Shown here: positions 6,296 through 12,479 of the stretch, piece after piece | Position numbering within the stretch: position 1 is the stretch's first letter | How the letters are laid out: each line of letters begins with the position of its first letter | From: Chloroflexota bacterium | GTDB taxonomy: Bacteria; Chloroflexota; Dehalococcoidia; SZUA-161 | Assembly (NCBI GenBank): GCA_016865955.1 | Contig: VGNW01000053.1 | Span: forward strand, 1-12,479 | Direction: 5' to 3' | DNA: 12,479 nt | Made by a program: the position numbers and the translations under genes | The notes under the pieces: generated by a model | What the model saw: only the letters and a program-made list of their open reading frames with translations | What the model was told of the DNA's origin: nothing | Database searches by the model: none

Positions 6296-6841
6296 TTACC
6301 TGCCCCGGTTCAAGGCGCAAAGCACGAAGTACCCCTGCAGGGAGTATTGCTTGCCCCAGGGGAGCCTTTGATGTCCCTGCCCGAGGAAGACGCCATCGTC
6401 GATTCGTCTCAGCTCATCCCGCAGCCCGAACAGGCTCGAGGGAAAATGGGTATAGTTTACAACGAGGCAGGGTTTACGGTCGAAGAGCGACTCGCCGATT
6501 GAGGTATCTATGCCGAACCGTTGAGGGAAGATGCGATTCCGGAACAGATTGACTCCTGTGCCGGTCTTGTCTTCAGCAAAGGGTGTAATAAATCGCTTGC
6601 CTGTCCAGCGTGCCAGAGGGTTATCGAAGGTGCTTGCCAGAGCTGCCTTACGCCACCAACCTGAGCCGGGACGCAAAGCCAGAAAACCGCCCAAAGTATC
6701 GCCTTCGATCTCAGCGAAAGACGGCGCCTTGCCTTCGCTGAATACCTTATGGAAATCGTCGAAGGCATACTCTTTGAATCTGGCGATGATTTTTTGGGCG
6801 TCTGCAATAGAATGGCGTTTTGCCACCATGACAGCGGTCAT
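6296..6841 (-). CDS. Conserved-looking protein of unknown family
   Basis: A 181-residue soluble protein that I do not recognise. The N-terminal third is helical (AKRHSIADAQKIIARFKEYAFDDFHKVFSEG). From about residue 50 it becomes Gly- and aromatic-rich and probably beta-barrel-like: GGFLALRPGSGWW, NPLARWTGKRFITPF, GTGVNLFRNRIFP, KPCLVVNYTHFP, then RDELRRIDDGVFLGQG and YFVLCAL. Such alternating strands recall lipocalin-like or GXWXG-type folds, but that is an impression only. The ATG at 6841 is chosen because GAGGAGGGAG (complement of 6848-6857) lies six bases upstream; the frame stays open to an ATG at 6910, which has no such site. It may be cotranscribed from the membrane protein upstream, which ends 93 bases away. 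Confidence 0.7.
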   Translation of the reverse strand: MTAVMVAKRHSIADAQKIIARFKEYAFDDFHKVFSEGKAPSFAEIEGDTLGGFLALRPGSGWWRKAALASTFDNPLARWTGKRFITPFAEDKTGTGVNLFRNRIFPQRFGIDTSIGESLFDRKPCLVVNYTHFPSSLFGLRDELRRIDDGVFLGQGHQRLPWGKQYSLQGYFVLCALNRGR

Positions 6842-6934
6842 ATTGCACTCCCTCCTCTCACAGAGCTTGGGCGGGTTTTGTCCTTCCAAGAAGGACTTCA
6901 CCGACCCCACGGTTGAGCTGTTAGAAATTTGATA

Positions 6935-7339
6935 CTAAATAAATGAAATCCTGGATGATAGTAACACGATCAGGGCAATGCCAAATCCCAGTGTCCACAT
7001 GTTTATGAATACTTCAAATTTCATCTGGCTGGAGGTTGATACATATCGATAAAGCTTGTTTTGAATGTTGAATGTTATATCCATCAAAGCCAGGAATATG
7101 AGCGAGCCTGCTGCTATTAAAGCGAATAACAACCCGTAAGAATCCCCTTTTAGCAGCCCCACAGCTCCGATAACTGCACACGCAGACATCCACAGGTCAG
7201 CGGGCGGGAATGCCCTCTCGAACTTGATATACCAATCCTCTGTAATAACGTTAACCGCTCCTCGTAAATAGAAATCAGCCCAATAATAGACCACGCCGAG
7301 AGCCGTAGCGATTAGCAGAGCCGATAGAGTAACAATCAT
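6935..7339 (-). CDS. Small integral membrane protein, four predicted helices
   Basis: A 134-residue protein with four hydrophobic segments at about residues 3-22, 47-63, 66-88 and 109-130. Short charged loops lie between them, including EDWYIKFERAF (about 34-44) and NIQNKLYRYVSTSSQMKFE (about 91-108). I do not recognise a family. There is no cleavable signal peptide. A purine-rich AAGGGGAACC precedes the ATG and gives moderate support for the start. It is the first of three minus-strand genes. Function unknown. Confidence 0.7.
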   Translation of the reverse strand: MIVTLSALLIATALGVVYYWADFYLRGAVNVITEDWYIKFERAFPPADLWMSACAVIGAVGLLKGDSYGLLFALIAAGSLIFLALMDITFNIQNKLYRYVSTSSQMKFEVFINMWTLGFGIALIVLLSSRISFI

Positions 7340-7417
7340 GGTTCCCCTTCCCCTGAGACTGCTGCGTTTCTTGACGACATTCTACTGCGTCAAGTCAACG
7401 AGGGCAATAATGTAATA

Positions 7418-7440
7418 GTAGGGGCGCGGTTGCCGCGCCC
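7418..7440. repeat. GTAGGGGC hairpin repeat
   Basis: GGGCGCGG-TTG-CCGCGCCC (7422-7440) preceded by GTAG. It has the same design as the hairpins in the valS-side array, whose reverse complement reads GTAGGGGCACAGC..GCTGTGCCC, so both appear to be members of one REP-like family. Confidence 0.65.
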
Positions 7441-7450
7441 TCTATCCAAA

Positions 7451-7488
7451 TTCCCCCTTTTTTAAAGGGGGCTGGGGGGATTAGGAGC
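7451..7488. repeat. Dispersed CCCCCTTT-hairpin repeat, copy 2
   Basis: CCCCCTTT-TTT-AAAGGGGG (7453-7471) followed by CTGGGGGGATTAGG. It matches the reverse complement of the element at 4538-4588. Confidence 0.7.
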
Positions 7489-7520
7489 CCAATCCCCTCT
7501 TTCCTTGAAGGGAGAGATAA

Positions 7521-7550
7521 GAGCCTGTCCTGAGCTTGCCGAAGGATGAG
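7521..7550. repeat. GAGCCTGTCCTGAGC..CCGAAGGATGAG repeat
   Basis: Resembles the very widespread intergenic repeat of the form GAGCCTGTC..GAGC..GTCGAAGG found in many environmental genomes. Only one copy is in this window, so the identification rests on recognition alone. Confidence 0.4.
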
Positions 7551-7751
7551 GGGGAAATAGAACGCACTAGCTGGGATGGGGACGAAAAGGGGGGTCTGCT
7601 ATTATATTAAGAGGACAATTGAAAGCCCCTTTATCCCAGAGAATCAGGGCCTTTTTCAAGATATAGTCCGACTGGCATTCTCGCATTCCTAGCCTTGATT
7701 CTCATCGCGGCAGACGAGATTGGGAAGAAGGTAGAAACAAGATCGTTACAG

Positions 7752-8612
7752 CTAAAATCTGAGCTGGGCAGAAGTTGTCTCCCTTACAGGAGCTGGTTCA
7801 AAATTCAGTATTAGTACTTCCTTATTAGGTACTCTATGGTGGTCATCCTTCTTAGTTCTCATACCGGAAAATGATTGTACGGGAATAATGTTGTAACCAT
7901 CGTAAAGTCTATGTACCTCAGGCAAATCATAGGAGGATAGTATCCACTTACACTCTGTGGTATTGAGATGATTTGCAAGAGTCTGGTGTTCTTGCCAGCT
8001 TCTCATGTTGTGTGCATAATTACAGTTGTTACCGGGATATGGAGGGTCGAGGTACATAACGGTGGTTATGCTATCGTATCGGTTGATACATTCGGGCCAA
8101 TCTAGGTTCTCAATGATGACGGTACGGAGACGGTCGTGGACGGGCCTAATTCTTCTCTCAAGGTGTTCCAGTGCACCAATAAGACGGTTGCCGTGCCCTC
8201 CGTCTGTAATACTTGTTTGAAAACGGGGGTAATCTGACTCTCCTCCCCATCCAGCCATAATGATATAATATAACCGATGGGCGCGTTGAATATCAGATAG
8301 CGTTGATGGGTCAAGCTGTGCTAGACGCTCGAATTCTGCCCTTGAAACAATCTCCCATTGAAAGGAGGCAATGAACTCGTCGGGCTTATCTCTTAGTACG
8401 CGGAAAAAGTTAGTGAGTTCTTGATCTATATCGTTTAAGACCTCAACATCGCTAGGTGGTTTTGCAAATAATACCCATGCAGCGCCACTGAAGGGTTCGA
8501 CATAGCATGTGTGTGGGGGTAATAAATCTACAATTTGTTTTCTAAGACGAGACTTACCGCCCACCCATTTGAGAGGACTGTTTACAGCTTTATAGGTATC
8601 GTGCTTGAGCAT
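7752..8612 (-). CDS. D12-class N6-adenine DNA methyltransferase (restriction-modification)
   Basis: A 286-residue Dam-like methyltransferase that transfers a methyl group from SAM to adenine N6 within a short duplex site. Motif X is PLKWVGGKSRLRKQI (13-27), motif I is VEPFSGAAWVLF (38-49, with SGAA in place of the common GGG/GSG), NDID follows at 60-63, and the catalytic motif IV is DPPY at 189-192; length matches the class. It is divergent from the controller and endonuclease genes, as in many type II systems where the methylase protects host DNA. A ribosome site AAAGGA (complement of 8623-8628) lies ten bases before the ATG. It has a near-consensus promoter at 8659-8687 with overlapping operators. 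Base composition is AT-richer than that of the flanking genes, which suggests transfer. The recognition site cannot be read from the sequence. Confidence 0.93.
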   Translation of the reverse strand: MLKHDTYKAVNSPLKWVGGKSRLRKQIVDLLPPHTCYVEPFSGAAWVLFAKPPSDVEVLNDIDQELTNFFRVLRDKPDEFIASFQWEIVSRAEFERLAQLDPSTLSDIQRAHRLYYIIMAGWGGESDYPRFQTSITDGGHGNRLIGALEHLERRIRPVHDRLRTVIIENLDWPECINRYDSITTVMYLDPPYPGNNCNYAHNMRSWQEHQTLANHLNTTECKWILSSYDLPEVHRLYDGYNIIPVQSFSGMRTKKDDHHRVPNKEVLILNFEPAPVRETTSAQLRF

Positions 8613-8641
8613 GCTAAAGAATTCCTTTAAATAGAACGCTG

Positions 8642-8658
8642 TGTCTCTAGCAGAGACA
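8642..8658. promoter_or_regulatory. Operator-like inverted repeat B
   Basis: TGTCTCT-AGC-AGAGACA, perfect 7-bp arms, directly abutting the methyltransferase -10 and covering its predicted start point. It differs in sequence from repeat A. On the plus strand its right half contains GAGACA, a possible -35 for the controller gene. It may bind the same controller or another regulator. Confidence 0.6.
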
Positions 8659-8687
8659 ATTATAGCACACTATTCGCAAATAGTCAA
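8659..8687 (-). promoter_or_regulatory. Strong promoter of the methyltransferase gene
   Basis: On the minus strand, TTGACT (complement of 8682-8687) and a perfect TATAAT (complement of 8659-8664) are separated by exactly 17 bases. Transcription should start near 8652, about 40 bases before the ATG. Both flanking inverted repeats touch this promoter, so it is probably repressible. Confidence 0.8.
8669..8684. promoter_or_regulatory. Operator-like inverted repeat A
   Basis: ACTATT-CGCA-AATAGT, perfect 6-bp arms with a 4-bp spacer. It covers half of the methyltransferase -35 and most of its spacer, and ends four bases before the controller ATG. Its size and place fit a dimeric XRE-type controller site. 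Binding here would block the methyltransferase promoter and could either activate or repress the controller/endonuclease transcript. Confidence 0.65.
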
Positions 8688-8688
8688 T

Positions 8689-8913
8689 ATGGAAAAATTT
8701 GGCGAGAAATTACATCTGTTGCGCACAAAGCATGGGATGACCCTTAAAGAATTGGCTGAGGCAGCTGGCCTTAGTGCGCATGGCTATATTAGCGAGCTTG
8801 AATCTGGTAAAAAGAAGCCTACTGTAGAGTTTGTTATAAAGATAGCTAAGTTGTATAACGTCACGACAGACCAGCTATTAAGAGACGATGTAAAGTTGAA
8901 TTTGAAAGGGTAG
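8689..8913 (+). CDS. XRE-family controller protein of the restriction-modification locus
   Basis: A 74-residue single-domain helix-turn-helix protein. The HTH lies at about residues 18-38 (TLKELAEAAGLSAHGYISELE), followed by SGKKKPTVEFVIKIAKLYNV, the typical XRE/Cro-CI core. Size, position between divergent methyltransferase and endonuclease genes, and operators at its 5' end fit a C (controller) protein that delays endonuclease synthesis after entry into a new host. ATG 8689 is preferred over a GTG at 8641, which would put 16 extra codons through both inverted repeats. No ribosome site precedes ATG 8689, so the mRNA may be leaderless, as with some C genes. The gene ends five bases before the endonuclease start. 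A housekeeping phage-like repressor is the alternative. Confidence 0.87.
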   Translation: MEKFGEKLHLLRTKHGMTLKELAEAAGLSAHGYISELESGKKKPTVEFVIKIAKLYNVTTDQLLRDDVKLNLKG

Positions 8914-8918
8914 GTGCT

Positions 8919-9707
8919 GTGAAGTTTAGGGGAAGTAAGATTACCCGTGGTCAATTGGAGAAAATCCGTCTTGTTTTAAGTACATATCAAGATGGTACTG
9001 GACAACTTGCTAATAGGGATAAGGGGACGTTGCCAGGGTGGAGAGATTTTGAGCGTGCTGTGGCAATAGCATTTAACGGAAAGTCTCAAGAAAGTAAGGC
9101 TATTTATGATGTTTTAGTTCCTATCAGTAGCAAATCTAAACAATGTGTTGGCATATCGTGTAAAATGCGTAAAACGTTGAGCTCAGTACAAAAAACTAAG
9201 CGGGTCACTATTGAAGTTTCAAACTCTGCCGGAAAATTTTGGAAGGCATTAAAAGCGGAAGGAATAGAAGATTATGGCAATAAAAATGCAGCAAAAGCAG
9301 GTGAAATACTTCTTAGTTTAGTTGAAAGTTGGCACAAAGAAGTTAGTATTTCCTCCGGAGGGAATGTTAGGACACAAGAGAGCTTTTTCTTAGTACTGCA
9401 GTGGGATGAAAAAACAGAGAAGTATCAGATATTTCAGTATCCAGCACAAATACCCGATGCAAAAACTTTATCTTGGTCTGTGAAGGGTCGGCATCTTATT
9501 GGAAAAGATAAAAGAGGTGTGCTTATTGAGTGGTACGGACATTCAGGTGGACAATTGAAGTATTACCCATTAGTGAAACAAGCAGTCTGGGTTTCTGGGT
9601 TGTTCAGATTGGAGCCATTACCGAAGAAGAGTGAAAACTATGGATTATTACAAAAAGTGATGGATTATTACCCTACTCTGTGGAAGAAAGCCAACAATAC
9701 ACTGTGA
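8919..9707 (+). CDS. Probable type II restriction endonuclease
   Basis: A 262-residue soluble, Lys-rich protein. I recognise no named family; the role is inferred mainly from position directly after a controller and opposite a D12 methyltransferase. A possible PD-(D/E)xK nuclease core is GWRDFERAVAIAF (helix with Glu45), IYDVLVP (Asp64) and VGISCKMR, with Ser80-x-Lys82 where Glu/Asp-x-Lys is usual. Other notable segments are YQDGTGQLANRDKGTLPG (23-40), a likely specificity region rich in basic residues, and GVLIEWYGHSGGQLKYYPL (200-218). The start is GTG, five bases after the controller stop, with AAAGGG (8905-8910) upstream; a weak start in a coupled operon suits a toxic product. Strongly AT-rich relative to the neighbours, suggesting transfer. 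An AAA- or Mrr-type enzyme is not supported. Confidence 0.72.
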   Translation: MKFRGSKITRGQLEKIRLVLSTYQDGTGQLANRDKGTLPGWRDFERAVAIAFNGKSQESKAIYDVLVPISSKSKQCVGISCKMRKTLSSVQKTKRVTIEVSNSAGKFWKALKAEGIEDYGNKNAAKAGEILLSLVESWHKEVSISSGGNVRTQESFFLVLQWDEKTEKYQIFQYPAQIPDAKTLSWSVKGRHLIGKDKRGVLIEWYGHSGGQLKYYPLVKQAVWVSGLFRLEPLPKKSENYGLLQKVMDYYPTLWKKANNTL

Positions 9708-9831
9708 GGCTTTCGTTCTATTTGAATTGATAAGTGTTTTTACTCCCGTTTTCCTCGTTCTTTAACCAAGCTGTTCGGGCTGTGCGATTATCCCCCTTCC
9801 ACCTTTACATAGGGGAGTCAAGTGGTTGCGT

Positions 9832-9860
9832 TTGACAACCTCCTCGTTGTGTGGTTAACT
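9832..9860 (+). promoter_or_regulatory. Candidate promoter for the DUF503-helicase operon
   Basis: TTGACA at 9832-9837, a perfect -35, with TTAACT at 9855-9860 after 17 bases (a poor -10). It lies in the 224-base gap between the endonuclease and DUF503, in which no gene is seen. Confidence 0.4.
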
Positions 9861-9931
9861 GGAGCTACGGAGAGTTGGAATACCGAAGTTAGTGAACTCT
9901 GCGGTCTCGGCGCTCTCTGTGGTTCATAGCT

Positions 9932-10225
9932 ATGCATATCGGCGCTCTGAAGGTCAGGCTGCGCATCCCGGAAAATCACTCTCTCAAGGGCAAGAGGATG
10001 ATTGTCAGGTCTATCACCTCTCAGGTGAAGAGTAAGTTCAATGTCTCAGTCGCTGAAATCGAGGACCAGGATATGTGGCAGGTGGCTACCCTGGGCATTA
10101 CCTGCGTCAGCAACGACAGCCGCCGCGCCAACGAGACCCTGTCCTACGTGATGAATTTCATCGAGGCGAACCGGGGCGATGCCGAGGTGCTGGACTACGA
10201 AATCGAGCTCCTCCACGCCCTGTGA
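9932..10225 (+). CDS. DUF503 (YlxP-like) protein
   Basis: A 97-residue protein matching the DUF503 pattern: an N-terminal strand GALKVRLRIPENHSLKGKR, a helix IVRSITSQVKSKFNVSVAEIEDQDMWQ, and TLGITCVSNDSR before a C-terminal helix and LDYEIELL. The family is small and cytoplasmic; in Bacillus ylxP sits in the nusA-infB-rbfA cluster and a link to ribosome or RNA metabolism is suspected but not defined. Here it is not in that cluster and instead lies 16 bases ahead of a DNA-repair-type helicase, so the two are probably cotranscribed. No clear ribosome site precedes the ATG. The start is nevertheless right at the conserved family N-terminus. Confidence 0.88.
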   Translation: MHIGALKVRLRIPENHSLKGKRMIVRSITSQVKSKFNVSVAEIEDQDMWQVATLGITCVSNDSRRANETLSYVMNFIEANRGDAEVLDYEIELLHAL

Positions 10226-10241
10226 CAGCCAAGGCGAGACA

Positions 10242-12479
10242 ATGAGCGTCTCAACTTTTCTGCCCCGACTTAAGAAGCACCCCGCTTATCGAGACCAGAT
10301 TGTCCATGTCCAGCGCATCGCGCCCACGAAGGCGTCCTACGGCGAGCTGGACAAGCCCCTGCACCCGAAGCTGCAAGCCTCTCTGGAGGCGAACCACCTG
10401 TTTCCGCTCTACAGCCATCAGGCGAAGGCGGTCAACCTCGTGCGCTCCGGCAGGAATGTGGTCGTGGTCACGCCGACTGCCAGCGGCAAGACGCTGTGCT
10501 ATAACATACCTGTGCTCGATACCATCTTGACCCAGAAGGGGAGCCGCGCCCTCTACCTTTTCCCCACCAAAGCACTGGCTCAGGACCAACTGCGCAGCCT
10601 GCGGGAGCTTGCCACCGACCGGAAGATAAAGCTGAACTACGATACCTTCGACGGCGATACGCCGCAAAACGAGCGCGCCGCTATCAAGAGGTCGGCGGAG
10701 ATTATTCTGTCCAATCCCGATATGGTGCATCTGGGCATCCTGCCCAACCACAGCTCGTGGCGGGAATTGCTCTCGCGGCTGAGATATGTGGTCATCGACG
10801 AGGCGCATGTCTATCGCGGCGTCTTCGGCTCGCATGTCGCCAACGTGATACGCCGGCTCAGACGCCTCTGCGATAGCTACGGCTCGAAGCCGCAGTTCAT
10901 CTGCTGCACCGCCACCATCGCCAACCCCTCAGAGCATGTGGAGAAGCTGACGGGTCAGACCTTCGAGGTGGTGAGCGATGACGGCTCGCCTCACGGCGGC
11001 AAGGAGTTCGCCTTCTGGAACCCGCCGCTTATCGACGAGGCGAAGTCGGCGCGGCGCAGCGCCAACAGCGAAGCCACGCTGCTGCTGACGGAGCTGATGA
11101 AGCACGATGTCCGCAGCCTGGTTTTCACGCGCAGCCGACGCCTCACCGAGCTTATCTATATGTATGTGCATGATCATCTGAAGAAGGAGGAGCCGAAGCT
11201 GGCGGGCAGGGTCAAGCCGTACCGCGCCGGCTATCTGGCGGAGGACCGGAGGCAGATTGAACGGGAGCTGTTCGACGGGCAGCTTCTGGCGGCGGTGGCG
11301 ACCACGGCGCTGGAGCTGGGCGTGGATATCGGCAGCCTCGATGCCACGGTGCTCACGGGCTATCCGGGCAGCATCGCCAGCACCTGGCAGCAGGCGGGGC
11401 GCAGCGGGCGGGGCAGGGAGAAGTCGCTGAGCGTCTTGATTGGAGTGGACAACCCTCTCGACCAGTACCTGATGCGGCATCCCGAGTTCTTCTTCGGCAA
11501 GACTCACGAGAACGCTTTGATTAATCCCGATAACATGCATATCCTCAAGCCGCATGTGCTCTGCGCTGCCTGGGAGAAGCCCCTGACCGGCTCCGATGAG
11601 AAGCTGTTCGGGGACAATTTCGGCACGGCGGTTTCGGAGCTGGAAAGACAGGGTTTGCTGCATAAACGAGCCCGGGGCTGGTATGCCTCGCCGAGCGTGA
11701 CATATCCTGCCGAGGAGATTAACATACGCTCCGCTTCGTCGCACGGCTACTTTCTGGTGGAGGCGGGGAGCGGTCGGCTTCTGGAGACTATCGAGGAGGC
11801 TAACGCCTTCTTTCAGGTTCACCCGGGCGCAGTCTATCTGCACCAGGGGGAGTCTTATCTGGTCACGGCGCTGGACCTGACCGCGCATACCGCCTTAGCT
11901 GTGCCCACGGAGGCGCAGTACTACACTCAGACAAAGGACATAACGGAGATAAGCATAGTCAAGCCGAGGCTGAGGAAAACGGTGGGCGGTTTAGGCGTGT
12001 ATCTGGGCGATGTGGAGGTGACTACCACGGTGTTGGGATTCAAGAAGAAGCGCGTGTTCACCGAGGAGGTGCTGGGCGAGGAGCCTCTGGAGCTGCCGCC
12101 GCACACCTTCGCTACGGTGGCGGTGTGGTTCGATATACCGCCGCAGGCGGATGAGATGCTGGGGAAGCAGGGGCTGGACTTCGCCGGAGGGCTGCATGCG
12201 GTGGAGCACGCTGCTATCGCTTTATTGCCGCTGTTTGCGTTATGCGACCGCAACGACATCGGCGGCGTCTCGACGCCGCTGCATCCTGACACGGGCAAGC
12301 CGCAGATTTTCATTCATGACGCCTATCCCGGGGGCATCGGCATCTCGGAGAAGGGGTTCGATATCATCACCGACCTGTGGGAGGCGACGCTGAAGGCTAT
12401 CGTGGAGTGTCCCTGCGAAGCCGGATGCCCGGGGTGCATACAGTCGCCCAAGTGCGGCAACAACAACGAGCCGCTGGAC
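10242..12479 (+). CDS. MrfA/YprA-type DEAH helicase with C-terminal cysteine cluster (partial at 3' end)
   Basis: The frame is open for 746 codons to the last base. It is an SF2 3'-5' DNA helicase of the Lhr-like MrfA/YprA group; the Bacillus subtilis member MrfA acts in a mitomycin-lesion excision pathway. Walker A is TPTASGKT (77-84) and Walker B is DEAH at 186-189 (VIDEAHVYRG), with FPTKALAQDQ and CCTATIANP between and after. The second RecA-like domain ends in a QQAGRSGRG motif VI. The C-terminal DUF1998-type domain has Cys723, Cys725, Cys729, Cys732 and Cys738 in CPCEAGCPGCIQSPKCGN, the metal-binding signature of the family. MrfA is about 750 residues, so only a few dozen at most should be missing. 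Start ATG follows AAGGCGAGAC (10231-10240), 16 bases after DUF503. GC-rich codon use resembles valS. Confidence 0.93.
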   Translation, partial: MSVSTFLPRLKKHPAYRDQIVHVQRIAPTKASYGELDKPLHPKLQASLEANHLFPLYSHQAKAVNLVRSGRNVVVVTPTASGKTLCYNIPVLDTILTQKGSRALYLFPTKALAQDQLRSLRELATDRKIKLNYDTFDGDTPQNERAAIKRSAEIILSNPDMVHLGILPNHSSWRELLSRLRYVVIDEAHVYRGVFGSHVANVIRRLRRLCDSYGSKPQFICCTATIANPSEHVEKLTGQTFEVVSDDGSPHGGKEFAFWNPPLIDEAKSARRSANSEATLLLTELMKHDVRSLVFTRSRRLTELIYMYVHDHLKKEEPKLAGRVKPYRAGYLAEDRRQIERELFDGQLLAAVATTALELGVDIGSLDATVLTGYPGSIASTWQQAGRSGRGREKSLSVLIGVDNPLDQYLMRHPEFFFGKTHENALINPDNMHILKPHVLCAAWEKPLTGSDEKLFGDNFGTAVSELERQGLLHKRARGWYASPSVTYPAEEINIRSASSHGYFLVEAGSGRLLETIEEANAFFQVHPGAVYLHQGESYLVTALDLTAHTALAVPTEAQYYTQTKDITEISIVKPRLRKTVGGLGVYLGDVEVTTTVLGFKKKRVFTEEVLGEEPLELPPHTFATVAVWFDIPPQADEMLGKQGLDFAGGLHAVEHAAIALLPLFALCDRNDIGGVSTPLHPDTGKPQIFIHDAYPGGIGISEKGFDIITDLWEATLKAIVECPCEAGCPGCIQSPKCGNNNEPLD

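Larger units (their letters stand above)
7340..7751. other. Repeat-rich intergenic stretch at the island edge
   Basis: About 410 bases without a convincing gene. It holds three dispersed repeat types (7418-7440, 7451-7488, 7521-7550) and, at 7623-7814, an open stretch of about 63 codons without a start codon that includes a hydrophobic segment; the last is too weak to call a gene. Confidence 0.6.

Noticed and set aside
6842..6910. Earlier ATG start for the unrecognised 181-residue gene
   Set aside because: The ATG at 6841 has a strong, well-spaced ribosome site; the upstream extension (GSVKSFLEGQNPP...) covers that site.
7623..7814. Open stretch of about 63 codons with a hydrophobic segment
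   Set aside because: No start codon or ribosome site, and it overlaps the methyltransferase end; it could be a gene remnant at the island edge but evidence is too thin.
8641..8688. GTG start for the controller gene at 8641
   Set aside because: It would place coding sequence through both inverted repeats and the methyltransferase promoter, and adds residues not typical of XRE controllers.
9860..9931. Structured RNA or tRNA before DUF503
   Set aside because: Only short complementary words (GAGTT/AACTC) were found; no cloverleaf or conserved tRNA T-loop.
10929..11888. 319-codon minus-strand open frame
   Set aside because: It is antisense to the helicase, whose motifs run continuously through the region; low-complexity Arg/Leu/Gln-rich product.

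Overview
The window reads as ordinary bacterial chromosome, moderately GC-rich, carrying a small AT-richer defence island. Frequent AGG and ATA codons, the zinc-ribbon protein, DUF503, DUF3795, an MrfA-like helicase and abundant dispersed hairpin repeats would fit a Chloroflexota (Dehalococcoidia-like) genome. That assignment is an inference from style, not from a marker gene.

Layout. Positions 1-1395 hold the 3' part of valS. It converges on a gamma-carbonic-anhydrase-like gene (1869-2417, minus). The gap between them is a three-unit tandem array (1395-1909) in which each unit ends in a copy of the last codons of the carbonic anhydrase gene. A strong promoter at 2543-2571 and a long leader precede a two-zinc-ribbon protein (2762-3058). 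A perfect 18-bp hairpin (3103-3148) follows, then an alkylsulfatase-like metallo-beta-lactamase protein (3258-4496), a REP-like repeat, and a radical SAM protein with a SPASM-like C-terminus (4624-5631). Next are three minus-strand genes: a DUF3795 Cys-rich protein with a probably leaderless promoter (5856-6248), an unrecognised 181-residue protein (6296-6841), and a four-helix membrane protein (6935-7339). An intergenic stretch with three kinds of dispersed repeat (7340-7751) separates these from the island.

The island (7752-9707) has the layout of a controller-regulated type II restriction-modification system. A D12-class adenine methyltransferase is on the minus strand. Diverging from it are a 74-residue XRE-type controller and, five bases after the controller's stop, a probable restriction endonuclease with a GTG start. 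The intergenic region holds a near-consensus promoter for the methyltransferase, with one inverted repeat over its -35/spacer and another immediately after its -10. This suggests a controller-operated switch. The endonuclease resembles no family I can name.

Beyond the island, DUF503 (9932-10225) and a DEAH-box helicase with a C-terminal cysteine cluster (10242 to the window end, MrfA/YprA type) form an operon on the plus strand. The most notable items are the restriction-modification locus with its operators, the gene-tail tandem array, and a possible 58-codon ORF in the zinc-ribbon leader.
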